Assembly (NCBI GenBank): GCA_017307375.1
Contig: JAFKFH010000008.1
Span: 1 to 64,000, forward strand
DNA: 64,000 nt
Reading direction: 5' to 3'
DNA from: Alphaproteobacteria bacterium
GTDB taxonomy: Bacteria > Pseudomonadota > Alphaproteobacteria > Ferrovibrionales > Ferrovibrionaceae
The notes beneath the pieces are model-generated. The model saw only the letters and a list, made by a program, of their open reading frames with translations, searched no databases and had not been told where the DNA came from. A program made the translations under genes and the position numbers. Shown here one piece after another: positions 45,519 to 54,730 of this stretch (its first letter is position 1; every line of letters begins with the position of its first letter).

Positions 45519-46494
45519 CCGGCCGGCCCGACCGCGCCGATTCGTCGGCGGCATCGGCCAGTTGCAGCGCCTTGAGCCCGTCGATCCCGGTCGGCTGGGG
45601 CGGCTTGCCGGTACCGATCGCGTCGATGAAGGTCGCCAGCTCGGCGCGGTAGGCAGCATCATAGCGTTCGAGGAAGAAGGGCAGCGCCGGATCGCTGGTG
45701 AAGCCGCGACCATCGGCCAGTTCGACCGTCGTCGCCGTCATGTTGCCGGCTTTCAGCAGCCCCTTCGCGCCGTGGACCTCGATCCGCTGATCATAGCCGT
45801 AGGTCGCCCGCCGCGAATTGGAAATCTGGCACAGCTTGCCCGATGCAGTCTTCAGCGTGACGACCGCCGTGTCGACATCACCCGCCTGTCCGATCGCCGG
45901 ATCGACCAGCGCCGATGCCGCCGCATAGACGGTCACCGGCTCTTCGCCCAGCAGGAAGCGCGCCATGTCCAGGTCGTGAATCATCATGTCGCGGAAGAGT
46001 CCGCCGGAACGGGCGATGTAGGATACCGGCGGCGGCGCCGGATCGCGCGACAGGATCGTCACCAGCTCGACCTCGCCGACCTCGCCGTCGCCGATGCGGC
46101 GGCGGAGGGTCGCGAAGCTCGGGTCGAAGCGGCGGTTGAAGCCGATCATCAGCGGCACGCCGGCCTGCGCGACCACGCCCAGGCAGCCGCGCACGCGCTC
46201 GGCCGAGAGATCGACCGGCTTTTCGCAGAAGATTGCCTTGCCGGCGCGCGCCGCGTCCTCGATCAGGCCGGCATGGGTGTCGGTCGGGGTGCAGATGACG
46301 ACAGCGTCGACATCCTTGGCGGCCAGCGCCTCCTGGATGGTGCCGACCCGGGCCCCAGTCGCCCGGGCCAGCCTGTCCGCCGCGGCCTGGTCCGGATCGG
46401 CGACCAGCACCAGCTCGGCCTCGGCGCTGCGGGCGACATTGTGGCCGTGGATCTGACCGATGCGGCCGGCACCGAACAGGGCGAAGCGGGTCAT
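45496..46494 (-). CDS. iolG: Inositol 2-dehydrogenase
   Basis: 332 residues. myo-Inositol to scyllo-inosose with NAD. GFO/IDH/MocA fold: FGAGRIGQIHGHN (6-18), CEKPVDLS with catalytic Lys (about 88), and the IHDLDMARFLL motif with active-site His/Asp (about 175-185). ATG 46494 has GGAGAG 4-9 nt upstream; the frame is open further, but this start matches the family. Divergent from iolC and convergent with the regulator. Confidence 0.93.
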   Translation of the reverse strand: MTRFALFGAGRIGQIHGHNVARSAEAELVLVADPDQAAADRLARATGARVGTIQEALAAKDVDAVVICTPTDTHAGLIEDAARAGKAIFCEKPVDLSAERVRGCLGVVAQAGVPLMIGFNRRFDPSFATLRRRIGDGEVGEVELVTILSRDPAPPPVSYIARSGGLFRDMMIHDLDMARFLLGEEPVTVYAAASALVDPAIGQAGDVDTAVVTLKTASGKLCQISNSRRATYGYDQRIEVHGAKGLLKAGNMTATTVELADGRGFTSDPALPFFLERYDAAYRAELATFIDAIGTGKPPQPTGIDGLKALQLADAADESARSGRPVSLDLSA

Positions 46495-46578
46495 GACGCT
46501 CTCCAGAAAGAATGAATGTTCCACATTGACTTGATATCAGAACATGTGTTGCATTACAGCGCAAGCGCGCAGGTCGTC
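46495..46578. promoter_or_regulatory. iolG-iolC divergent promoter region with IolR-like box
   Basis: AGAA-TGAATG-TTCC at 46509-46522 is one mismatch from the GGAA-N6-TTCC pattern I recall for IolR. ATGTTC (46516-46521) and GAACAT (46540-46545) make an inverted pair 18 nt apart. GAATGTTC is shared with the importer/regulator promoter. Confidence 0.5.
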
Positions 46579-48495
46579 ATGTCAGATTCCATGCCCCACA
46601 CCCTCGACATCGTCACGCTCGGCCGCGCCTCGGTCGACCTCTACGGCCAGCAGATCGGCGGGCGGCTCGAAGACATGGCAAGCTTCGCCAAGTCGGTCGG
46701 CGGCTGCCCTGCCAATATCGCCATCGGCGCCGCCCGCCTCGGGTTGAAGGCCGGCTTCGTCACCCGCGTCGGCGACGAGGCGATGGGCCGCTTCATCCGC
46801 GAGCAGATGGCACGCGAAGGCGTCGCCACGGCCGGAATCGTCACCGACCCGCGGCGGCTGACCGCGCTGGTCCTGCTCGGCGTTCGCGACTCTCAGAACT
46901 TCCCCCTGATCTTCTACCGCGAAGATTGCGCTGACATGGCGCTGTGCGAGGCCGACATCGACCCGGCCTTCATCGCCTCGGCCGCCTGCCTCGTGGTCAC
47001 CGGCACACATTTCTCGACTGCCGGGGTCGATGCCGCCAGCCGCAAGGCGATCGCGGCGGCGCGTGCCGCCGGACGCAAGGTCGCCTTCGACATCGACTAC
47101 AGGCCGAATTTGTGGGGCTTGGCGGGTCACGATGCCGGCGACGCCCGCTACATGGCCTCGGGCCGGGTGAGCGAGCATCTGCAGACCATCCTGCCGCTCT
47201 GCGATCTCGTCGTCGGCACCGAGGAGGAGATTCACATAGCCGGGGGCGCAACCGACACGATGGCGGCGCTGCGTAGGATCCGCGGGCTGACGACGGCTAC
47301 CATCGTGGTCAAGCGCGGCCCCATGGGCTCGGTCGTCTTTACCGGGGAAATTCCGGCAAGCCTGGACGACGGCATTCGGGGCCGCGGCTTTCCGGTCGAG
47401 GTCTACAACGTGCTCGGCGCCGGCGATGCGTTCATGGCCGGCTTCCTGCGTGGCTGGCTGAAGGGCGAGACCGTGGAGACGGCGTCGGGCTGGGCCAATG
47501 CCTGCGGCGCCTTCGCCGTATCGCGCCTGCTATGCTCGCCCGAATATCCGACATCGGCCGAACTGACGCATTTCCTCCAGAACGGCAGCCGGACCCCGGC
47601 ACTGCGCAAGGATGCGGCGCTGACCCACCTGCATCGTGCGACGACCAGGCGGGGGCAGCCGACCCCGCTGTTCGCCCTCGCCATCGACCACCGCCAGCAG
47701 CTCGAGGTCGTCGCCGACCGCCTGGGTGTCGATCGCGATCGGATTGCGCGCTTCAAGCAGCTGGCCGTCGCCGCGACGGCCAAGGTGGCGGACGGGCGCC
47801 CCGGCTATGGCATGCTGCTCGACGACATCCACGGGCGCGAGGCGCTGTTCCGTGCGGCCGATCACGGCTTGTGGATCGCCCGGCCGGTCGAAAAGCCAGG
47901 CAGCCGGCCGCTTGCCTTCGAGGCGGGCGAAGACGTCGCGGCCAAGCTGGTCGAATGGCCGGCCGACCATGTCGTCAAGTGCCTGTGCTTCTACCATCCG
48001 GACGACCCGACGGACCTGAAGGCCGCACAGGAAGCGCGGCTCTTGCAGGTTCATGACTCCTGCCGGGGCATCGGGCGCGAACTGCTGGTCGAGATCATCG
48101 CCGGCCGGCATGGCGCGCTGTCGCCCGAGAGCGTGGCCCAGGTGCTCGACCGGCTCTACGCGCTCGGGATCAAGCCGGACTGGTGGAAGCTCGAGGCGCA
48201 GGACGACCCGGCGGCCTGGCGTCACATCGGCGCCGTGATCGAGGCGCACGATCCCTGGTGCCGGGGCATCCTGCTGCTCGGTCTGGAACAGCCGGCCGCA
48301 CAGCTTGCGGCCGGCTTCGCCGCGGCGGCGGCATCAGGCTGGGTCCGAGGTTTTGCCATCGGCCGGACGATCTTCGCCGACGTGGCAGAAGAGTGGCTGG
48401 CCGGCCGCACCGACGATGCCGCGGCAACGGAAACCATGGCCAACCGCTTTGCCCGGCTGGTACAAGCATGGCCGACGAGCCGTGAGGAGGGCTGA
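46579..48495 (+). CDS. iolC: 5-dehydro-2-deoxygluconokinase fused to DUF2090 aldolase-like domain
   Basis: 638 residues. Residues about 10-330 are a PfkB kinase: SVGGCPANIAIGAARLGLKAGFVTRVGDE, and catalytic D283 in NVLGAGDAF. From about 355 to the end is DUF2090 (FALAIDHRQQLEVVADR, GYGMLLDDIHGREALFRA, HVVKCLCFYHPDD, GIKPDWWKLEAQ), a TIM-barrel related to class I aldolases; the likely role is cleavage of the phosphorylated product to DHAP and malonate semialdehyde, replacing a separate IolJ. ATG 46579 is chosen; the frame opens at 46516. No clear ribosome site. Start of the iolC-D-E-B run. Confidence 0.9.
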   Translation: MSDSMPHTLDIVTLGRASVDLYGQQIGGRLEDMASFAKSVGGCPANIAIGAARLGLKAGFVTRVGDEAMGRFIREQMAREGVATAGIVTDPRRLTALVLLGVRDSQNFPLIFYREDCADMALCEADIDPAFIASAACLVVTGTHFSTAGVDAASRKAIAAARAAGRKVAFDIDYRPNLWGLAGHDAGDARYMASGRVSEHLQTILPLCDLVVGTEEEIHIAGGATDTMAALRRIRGLTTATIVVKRGPMGSVVFTGEIPASLDDGIRGRGFPVEVYNVLGAGDAFMAGFLRGWLKGETVETASGWANACGAFAVSRLLCSPEYPTSAELTHFLQNGSRTPALRKDAALTHLHRATTRRGQPTPLFALAIDHRQQLEVVADRLGVDRDRIARFKQLAVAATAKVADGRPGYGMLLDDIHGREALFRAADHGLWIARPVEKPGSRPLAFEAGEDVAAKLVEWPADHVVKCLCFYHPDDPTDLKAAQEARLLQVHDSCRGIGRELLVEIIAGRHGALSPESVAQVLDRLYALGIKPDWWKLEAQDDPAAWRHIGAVIEAHDPWCRGILLLGLEQPAAQLAAGFAAAAASGWVRGFAIGRTIFADVAEEWLAGRTDDAAATETMANRFARLVQAWPTSREEG

Positions 48496-48498
48496 CAG

Positions 48499-50331
48499 AT
48501 GACCGGCCGCATCCGCCTGACAATGGCACAGGCGCTTGTCCGCTATCTCGCCGCGCAGCGCACCGAGTACAAGGGCCGCGTCGAACCTCTGTTCGCCGGC
48601 GTCTTCGCGATCTTCGGCCACGGCAATGTCGCCGGCATGGGCGAGGCGCTGTATCACGCGCGCGACGAACTGCCGACCTACCGTGCCCATAACGAGCAGG
48701 CGATGGCCCATGCCGCGATCGCCTTCGCCAAGGCCAGCGCCCGGCGGCGCATGATGGCCTGCACCACCTCGATCGGCCCGGGCGCGACGAACATGGTCAC
48801 TGCGGCGGCAGTGGCCCACGTCAACCGGCTGCCGCTGCTGCTGCTGCCGGGCGATGTCTACGCCTCGCGCCGGCCCGACCCGGTGCTGCAGCAGATCGAG
48901 GATTTCGGCGACGCGACCGTATCGGCCAATGATTGCTTCCGGCCGGTTTCGCGCTTCTTCGACCGCATCACCCGGCCCGAGCAACTGCTGTCCAGCCTGC
49001 CGCGGGCGATGCAGATCCTGACCGATCCGGCCGAATGCGGCCCGGTCACCCTCGGTCTCTGCCAGGACGTGCAGGCCGAAGCCTTCGACTACCCCGAAAG
49101 CTTCTTTGCCGAGCGGCTGTGGTCGCCGCGCCGCCCGCCGCCAGACGAGCGCGAGCTTGCCGCGGCAATTGCGCTGTTGCGGGCGGCAAGGCGCCCGCTG
49201 ATCGTCGCCGGGGGCGGTGTGCACTACGCCGAGGCCTGCGAACGGCTCGGCGCCTTCGCCGAACGTTTCGGCATCCCGGTAGCCGAGACCCAGGCGGGCA
49301 AGAGCGCCCTGCCCCATGCGCACCGCCTCAACATGGGATCTGTCGGCGTCACCGGTACGGCGGCGGCCAACGAACTGGCCGCCGAGGCCGACATGATCCT
49401 GGCCGTGGGAACACGGCTGCAGGATTTCACCACCGGCTCGTGGGCGCTGTTCGGCAGCAGGGCCCGGCTGATCGGGCTGAACACCCAGGTCTTCGATGCG
49501 GGCAAGCACCAGGCCAGCCCGCTGGTCGCCGATGCCGGGGTCGGGCTCGCCGCACTGGAGCGCGGGCTGGAAGACTGGCAGGCGCCGGCAGCCTGGACCG
49601 CGCGGGCGCAGGTAGCGCAGGCAGCGTGGAACGAGACCTCGACCCGCGTCACGGCGCCCGGCAATGCGCCGCTGCCGTCGGATGCCCAGGTGATCGGTGC
49701 GGTGCAGGCGGCCGCAGGTCCCGATACGGTCGTGCTTTGTGCGGCGGGCGGCCTGCCGGGCGAATTGCACAAGCACTGGCAGTCGGCACAGCCGGGCGGC
49801 TATCACCTCGAATACGGCTATTCCTGCATGGGCTACGAGATCGCCGGCGGGATCGGCGTCAAGCTCGCCCGGCCGGAGGCCGAGGTGGTCGTGATGGTCG
49901 GCGACGGCAGCTACCTGATGATGAATTCCGAGCTGGCGACATCGGTGCAACTCGGCCTCAAGCTGACCGTCGTGCTGCTCGACAACAACGGCTTCGGCTG
50001 CATCGACCGGTTGCAGCGGGGCACCGGCGGCGCCTCGTTCAACAACCTGTGGCGGGACTGCCGGGGCGAGGCCGCGCCGCGGATCGATTTCCGTGCCCAT
50101 GCCGCAAGCCTCGGGGCCACCGCCGTCAAGGTCGAGACCCCGGCGGCGCTGACCGCGGCGATCAGGGCGGCCGAGGGGACGACGGTGATCGTCATCGACA
50201 CGGACCCGGCGATCTCTACCGCCGAAGGCGGTCACTGGTGGGATGTCGCGGTGCCGGCGGTGTCGGTCCGGTCCCAGGTGACCGAAGCGCGCAAGGCCTA
50301 TGACGCAGCACTGCAGAAGCTCGGAGAATAA
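48499..50331 (+). CDS. iolD: 3D-trihydroxycyclohexane-1,2-dione hydrolase (TPP-dependent)
   Basis: 610 residues. ThDP enzyme with three domains. The N-terminal pyrimidine domain has catalytic Glu in NEQAMAHAAIAFAKA (about 63-77). The ThDP site is at GDGSYLMMNSELATSVQLGLKLTVVLLDNN (about 469-498; GDG-N28-NN). YSCMGYEIAGGIGVKLARPEAEV precedes it. It opens the ring of the inosose-derived dione to 5-deoxyglucuronate. GAGGAGGG lies 8 nt upstream. Three bases after iolC. Confidence 0.95.
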   Translation: MTGRIRLTMAQALVRYLAAQRTEYKGRVEPLFAGVFAIFGHGNVAGMGEALYHARDELPTYRAHNEQAMAHAAIAFAKASARRRMMACTTSIGPGATNMVTAAAVAHVNRLPLLLLPGDVYASRRPDPVLQQIEDFGDATVSANDCFRPVSRFFDRITRPEQLLSSLPRAMQILTDPAECGPVTLGLCQDVQAEAFDYPESFFAERLWSPRRPPPDERELAAAIALLRAARRPLIVAGGGVHYAEACERLGAFAERFGIPVAETQAGKSALPHAHRLNMGSVGVTGTAAANELAAEADMILAVGTRLQDFTTGSWALFGSRARLIGLNTQVFDAGKHQASPLVADAGVGLAALERGLEDWQAPAAWTARAQVAQAAWNETSTRVTAPGNAPLPSDAQVIGAVQAAAGPDTVVLCAAGGLPGELHKHWQSAQPGGYHLEYGYSCMGYEIAGGIGVKLARPEAEVVVMVGDGSYLMMNSELATSVQLGLKLTVVLLDNNGFGCIDRLQRGTGGASFNNLWRDCRGEAAPRIDFRAHAASLGATAVKVETPAALTAAIRAAEGTTVIVIDTDPAISTAEGGHWWDVAVPAVSVRSQVTEARKAYDAALQKLGE

Positions 50332-50337
50332 AAGGTC

Positions 50338-51225
50338 ATGACGGTACGCATCGGCGCCAACCCGATCGGCTGGTCGAACGACGACATGCGCGAACTGGGC
50401 GGTGAAACGCCGCTCGCAACCTGCCTCGCCGAAGCGCGCGAAGCCGGCTTTACCGGCATGGAGCTCGGCCACAAGTTTCCGCGCGAGGCCGGCGCGCTGC
50501 GCGCCGCGCTGGCCCCGTTCGAGATGGCGCTGGTTTCAGGCTGGTACTCGACCGGCCTGGTCGAGCGCGACGTGGCCGCCGAGATGCTGGCCATGCGGCC
50601 GCATCTCGACCTGCTCAAGGCGATGGGCTGCCGGGTCGCGATCGTGGCCGAGACCACCGGCGCCGTACATGGCAACCGCGCCGTCCCACTGTCGCGGCGC
50701 CCGCAGCTCGGCCCTGCCGCGATTACCGAGCTGGCGGAACGCCTGACCGGCTTGGCCGAAGCGATCGCGGCCGAAGGCCTGACGCTGGTCTATCACCATC
50801 ACATGGGCACGGTGATCGAAAGCGAGGCGGAGATCGACGCGCTGATGGCCGCAACCGGCCCGGCCTTCCACCTGCTGCTCGACACGGGCCATGCAACCTT
50901 TGCCGGGGCCGATCCGGTGGCGCTCGCCCGCCGCTATCGGCACCGCATCGCCCATGTCCACTGCAAGGATGTCCGGGCCGCGGTGCTGGGCCAGGCGAAA
51001 ACCGGCGACTGGTCGTTCCTCGATGCCGTCGTCGCCGGCGTTTTCACCGTACCGGGCGACGGCATGGTCGACTTTCCGGCCGTGCTCGCCGAGCTGCCGG
51101 GCTATGCCGGCTGGCTGGTGGTCGAGGCCGAGCAGGACCCGGCCAAGGCCCATCCGCTGACCTATGCCAGGCTGGGCCATGCCAATCTCGCCCGCTACGC
51201 CCGCGCCGCGGGGTTGATGGCATGA
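50338..51225 (+). CDS. iolE: myo-Inosose-2 dehydratase
   Basis: 295 residues. Xylose-isomerase-like TIM barrel that dehydrates inosose. It begins VRIGANPIGWSNDDMRELGGETPL, the exact family start pattern. Metal ligands appear in LVYHHHMGTVIE and HLLLDTGHATFAGADPVALARRY, and in RIAHVHCKDVR. Ribosome site GGAGAA 8 nt upstream; six bases after iolD. Overlaps iolB by 4 nt (ATGA). Confidence 0.95.
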   Translation: MTVRIGANPIGWSNDDMRELGGETPLATCLAEAREAGFTGMELGHKFPREAGALRAALAPFEMALVSGWYSTGLVERDVAAEMLAMRPHLDLLKAMGCRVAIVAETTGAVHGNRAVPLSRRPQLGPAAITELAERLTGLAEAIAAEGLTLVYHHHMGTVIESEAEIDALMAATGPAFHLLLDTGHATFAGADPVALARRYRHRIAHVHCKDVRAAVLGQAKTGDWSFLDAVVAGVFTVPGDGMVDFPAVLAELPGYAGWLVVEAEQDPAKAHPLTYARLGHANLARYARAAGLMA

Positions 51226-52016
51226 ACCTGCTGGTCCGCCCCACTGCCCCGGATGCGTCCGGCCGCATCCTGTCGGTAACCCCGGAAAGCGCCGGGTGGA
51301 GCCATGTCGGGTTCGAGGTCTTCCGCCTTGGTCCGGGTCAGCATCTGGAACGCGACAGCGGCACCCGCGAGTTCTGTCTCGTCCCGCTGTCCGGCAGCTT
51401 CCGCGTCGACGTCGGCGGCACCAGCTTTGCAGACGTCGGCGGCCGCCGCAGCCCTTTCGATGCGGCGACCGATTCCGTCTACGTGCCCGCCGGTGCCCGG
51501 TTCACGGTGACGGCGGACAGCGAGCTCGAACTGGCGCTGTGCTCGGCGCCGGCCAAGGGCGCCCTGCCCGCGCGACGCATCAACTCGGGTGCCCAGCAGA
51601 CCGAAATTCGCGGCCAGGGCACCAATACGCGCCATGTTCGCGACATCCTGCCGGCGACGGACGCCGCCGAAAGCCTGCTGGTGGTCGAGGTCATCACCCC
51701 TGCCGGCCACTGGTCGTCCTACCCGCCGCACAAGCACGACCTCGATGCGCTGCCTGAAGAATCGGCGCTGGAGGAAACCTACTACCACCGCATCGATCCG
51801 CCGCAGGGCTTCGCCTTCCAGCGCGTCTACACCGACGATCGCAGCATCGACGAGACGATGGCGGTGGAGGATCGCTGCTGCGTGCTGGTCCCGCGGGGAT
51901 ATCATCCGGTCGGTGCCCCGCACGGCTACCGGCTCTATTATCTCAACGTGATGGCCGGCCCGCAGCGGATCTGGAAGTTCCGCAACGATCCGGCCCATGA
52001 CTGGATGCTGCGCTGA
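51222..52016 (+). CDS. iolB: 5-Deoxy-glucuronate isomerase
   Basis: 264 residues. Double-cupin isomerase (KduI/IolB). SAGWSHVGFEVFRLGPGQHLERDSGTREFCLVPLSGSF and YPPHKHDLDALPEESALEETYYHRI are strongly conserved, the latter with the metal-binding His and Glu residues; QRVYTDDRSIDETMAVED and VPRGYHPVGAPHGYRLYYLNVMAGP complete it. It makes 5-dehydro-2-deoxygluconate. Two bases before the phosphatase gene, so translation is probably coupled. Confidence 0.95.
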   Translation: MNLLVRPTAPDASGRILSVTPESAGWSHVGFEVFRLGPGQHLERDSGTREFCLVPLSGSFRVDVGGTSFADVGGRRSPFDAATDSVYVPAGARFTVTADSELELALCSAPAKGALPARRINSGAQQTEIRGQGTNTRHVRDILPATDAAESLLVVEVITPAGHWSSYPPHKHDLDALPEESALEETYYHRIDPPQGFAFQRVYTDDRSIDETMAVEDRCCVLVPRGYHPVGAPHGYRLYYLNVMAGPQRIWKFRNDPAHDWMLR

Positions 52017-52018
52017 CC

Positions 52019-52801
52019 ATGGGCGAACACGACATCGACGCCCGGCTCGACGCTGCCGTCGCCATCATCCAGGATGCCGGTGAACTGGCACTCGGCTACT
52101 TTCGCGCCCGCGACGAGCTGGTTATCGAGCAGAAGGGCGTGCAGGACCTGGTCAGCCGCGCCGACCGCGAGACCGAGGCGCTCATCCTGTCGCGGCTGCA
52201 GGCCGCCTTTCCCGGCGATGCGATATTGGGCGAGGAAACCGGGTTGCATGGCGAGGCCCCGATCGTCTGGGTCGTCGATCCGATCGACGGCACCGACAAC
52301 TACCTGCGGGGCAATCCCTATTGGTGCGTTGCCATCGCTTTGGTGGTCGACGGCCGGACCGAGTTTGGCCTGACCCTCGATCCGAATACCGGCGAACTCT
52401 ACCTGGCCCGCCGCGGCGAAGGCGCGTGGTGCAATCACCGCCGCCTGACGGTCAGCCAGGCCACCGCAGTCGAGCGCGCCAAGATCCTGCTGGGCTTCTC
52501 CTACCGCTGCCCGTACGAACCGCATGCCGAACTGGTCGGCAAGCTGCTCGCCCGGCGATGCGAGTACGGGCGTCACGGATCGGGTGCCCTGTCGCTCGCC
52601 CATGTGGCCGCCGGCCGCTACGAGGGTTACGTCGAACTGCACATGAACGCCTGGGATGCGCTGGGCGGCCTGCTGCTCGTCGAAGAGGCCGGCGGGGTGG
52701 TCAACGATTTCCTGGCCAATGACGGTCTGCGGCGCGGCAATCTCACCTACGCCGCGGCACCGGGCATCGACGCCTTCCTCCGCGACGTCGCCGGATGCTG
52801 A
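52019..52801 (+). CDS. Inositol monophosphatase family phosphatase (SuhB-like)
   Basis: 260 residues. Li-sensitive phosphatase fold with the three motifs: GEET (about 71-74), DPIDGTDN (about 86-93), and AWDALGG with metal aspartate (about 210-216). QKGVQDLVSRADRETEALI is the N-terminal conserved segment. No signal peptide, so it is cytoplasmic. Family members cleave inositol phosphates, histidinol phosphate or PAP. Its 2-nt distance from iolB makes an inositol-phosphate substrate the best guess. Overlaps the phosphodiesterase start by 7 nt. Confidence 0.9.
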   Translation: MGEHDIDARLDAAVAIIQDAGELALGYFRARDELVIEQKGVQDLVSRADRETEALILSRLQAAFPGDAILGEETGLHGEAPIVWVVDPIDGTDNYLRGNPYWCVAIALVVDGRTEFGLTLDPNTGELYLARRGEGAWCNHRRLTVSQATAVERAKILLGFSYRCPYEPHAELVGKLLARRCEYGRHGSGALSLAHVAAGRYEGYVELHMNAWDALGGLLLVEEAGGVVNDFLANDGLRRGNLTYAAAPGIDAFLRDVAGC

Positions 52802-53577
52802 TCGCCCAGCTCAGCGACCTGCATGTTATGGCGCCGGGCCGCCTGTTCCGCGGCGGCATCGACACGGCGGCGCGGCTGAAGCTCGCGATCGACGACTTGC
52901 TGGCCCAGCGGCGACAGCCCGATGCGATCCTGCTGACCGGCGACCTGGTCGACCGCGGCTCGGCCGAGGAATACGCCGCGCTGAAGACGCTGCTTGCCCC
53001 TCTCGCCGCGCCATTGCTGCCGATCCCCGGCAACCACGATGCACGCGACACGATGCGCGCCGCCTTCGCCGAATGTGCGCTGTTCGCTGACGACCAGTTC
53101 CTGCATTTTGCCGCCGATCTCGGCCCGGTCCGCATCATCGGCCTGGACAGCCTGGAGCCCGGCAGGGTCGAAGGCCGCCTGTGCGCCGAGCGGCTGGCGT
53201 GGCTCGACGCCCGGCTGGCAGAGGCGCCGGAACGGCCGACGATGATCGCGCTGCATCACCCACCCTGTCCGACCGGCATTCCGCATATGGAGACGATCAA
53301 CCTGCTTGAGCCCGAGGGCTTCGCCGCGATCGTCCGCCGCCATCCCCAGATCCGGCGCATCGTCGCCGGCCACGTGCATCGCCCGATCGAGAGCCGCTTT
53401 GCCGGCGTGCCCTGCGGCATCGCCCCGGCGACGGCACCGCAGCTGATGCTGGACCTGCGCGCGGAAAGCCAGTCGAACAATCGGGCAGAGCCGCCGGGTT
53501 ACGTCTTCCATTTATACCGGGACGGCGACTTCATCGCCCATACGGTCGCCTGCGGCGATTTTGGACAACCGGTATGA
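52795..53577 (+). CDS. Cyclic-nucleotide/glycerophosphodiester phosphodiesterase (GpdQ/CpdA-like)
   Basis: 260 residues. Class III phosphodiesterase motifs: QLSDLHVMAPGRL (5-17), LTGDLVDRGSAEEY (about 47-60), PIPGNHDARDTM (about 77-88), LHHPPCPTGIP (about 153-163) and AGHVHRP (about 190-196). The SDLH, GDLVD, GNHD, GHVH order is the GpdQ/CpdA family. No signal peptide. It starts 7 nt inside the phosphatase gene, so they are coupled. I infer cleavage of a glycerophospho-inositol-type diester or cAMP; the family does both. Confidence 0.88.
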   Translation: MLIAQLSDLHVMAPGRLFRGGIDTAARLKLAIDDLLAQRRQPDAILLTGDLVDRGSAEEYAALKTLLAPLAAPLLPIPGNHDARDTMRAAFAECALFADDQFLHFAADLGPVRIIGLDSLEPGRVEGRLCAERLAWLDARLAEAPERPTMIALHHPPCPTGIPHMETINLLEPEGFAAIVRRHPQIRRIVAGHVHRPIESRFAGVPCGIAPATAPQLMLDLRAESQSNNRAEPPGYVFHLYRDGDFIAHTVACGDFGQPV

Positions 53578-53640
53578 CAACTTAAATTGCATTGATTTAG
53601 ACGCCCGTATAGGATCCGGGTCCATGCTCCGGGGGATCGC
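53578..53640 (+). promoter_or_regulatory. Short gap with an ATTGCAT match before the membrane protein
   Basis: The gap contains ATTGCATTGATT at 53586-53597, one more copy of the seven-base core seen at the MocR and binding-protein promoters. It is followed by TATAGGAT and an imperfect GATCCGGG to CCGGGGGATC hairpin. One site alone is weak evidence. Confidence 0.25.
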
Positions 53641-54729
53641 ATGGACTGGATCGTCGCCTCGTTCAATCTGAGCCGGCCCTTTCACGCGGCGGCCCTGCTG
53701 CTGTTCACCGCGCTGATCCCGTTCTTCGCCATTGCAGCCGTGATCGGCATCCGCAAGGCCGCGGCAATCCGGTTGCAAGCGCTCCGCGACACTTATCCGG
53801 CCCTTGTCACCACGATCTCGTTTCAGTTTCAGGAACGGTCGGCCAGTCGCGTCGGAGGTGTGCGCTATGTCCTGCCGCTGGCGTTCCTGACCGTGCTCAA
53901 CATCTTCATGTCGATGCTGCTGCTGGACGGCAGCAAGTGGACCACCACCGGCATCGATGGCGGCACCTACTACCTGCTGTGCGGCGGGCAGTGCGCCGAT
54001 CCCGCCGGCGATCTGAACGCCTACCAGACCCAGACCATCATCGTGGCCGCCTTCGCCTTCCTGGGCTGGATGGTCTGGACTTTCACCGCGATCTTCGATC
54101 GTGCGACCTCGATGCAGCTCTTCCCCTCGACCTTCAATCGCCTGGTGATCCGCCTGGCCGTCGCCGTGCTGGTGGCGATCGTCATGCGCCACCTGGTCGC
54201 CGGCGATGCGACGATCACGGCCCTGGGACCGCTGCCGGTCCTCGCCTTCGTCATCGGCATGTTTCCCGAGCGCGGACTGTCCTTCATCGCGCAGAAGTTC
54301 GAAGCGGTGCTGCGCGCCCCTGCCCATTCCGAGGATTTCCCGCTCGACCTGATCGAAGGCATTTCGCCCGGTCTCGCCTTCCGCATGCGCGAACTTTCGG
54401 TCGACAGCGCCGCCGACCTCGCCCATGCCAACCCGATCGCCGTATTCGAGGCCGCAGCCCTGCCGCTCAGCGAAATCGTCGACTGGATCGGCCAGGCGCA
54501 GCTCCTGGTGCTGGTCAAGGCAGCGCGCTTTCAGGCGCTGCAGGCCGTCGGCTTCCGCACCATCTTCGACATCGTCCGCCTGCTGAAGCACGGCGACGGC
54601 AGCGCCACGCTGCAGCAGGTCTGCAATCTGCCGGGTCCGAACGGCATCACCCTGCCCGCCATCGAGGGCGACAGCGAGTATGTCCGCCTGCTGGAGGTCC
54701 ATGTCGCGCTGGGCGGCACGGCGCCGTAG
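53641..54729 (+). CDS. Uncharacterised membrane protein with C-terminal HhH-like domain
   Basis: 362 residues. Four or five membrane helices at about 15-36, 76-96, 130-152, 165-185 and 193-207. A periplasmic-looking loop 97-128 has GGTYYLLCGGQCADPAGD with two cysteines. The cytoplasmic C-terminus has a helix-hairpin-helix-like stretch at about 236-275 (IEGISPGLAFRMRELSVDSAADLAHANPIAVF) and a weaker second copy near 297-312. I recognise no family with a known function. It lies at the 3' end of the inositol cluster, converging on an ABC importer operon. Confidence 0.65.
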   Translation: MDWIVASFNLSRPFHAAALLLFTALIPFFAIAAVIGIRKAAAIRLQALRDTYPALVTTISFQFQERSASRVGGVRYVLPLAFLTVLNIFMSMLLLDGSKWTTTGIDGGTYYLLCGGQCADPAGDLNAYQTQTIIVAAFAFLGWMVWTFTAIFDRATSMQLFPSTFNRLVIRLAVAVLVAIVMRHLVAGDATITALGPLPVLAFVIGMFPERGLSFIAQKFEAVLRAPAHSEDFPLDLIEGISPGLAFRMRELSVDSAADLAHANPIAVFEAAALPLSEIVDWIGQAQLLVLVKAARFQALQAVGFRTIFDIVRLLKHGDGSATLQQVCNLPGPNGITLPAIEGDSEYVRLLEVHVALGGTAP

Positions 54730-54730
54730 G

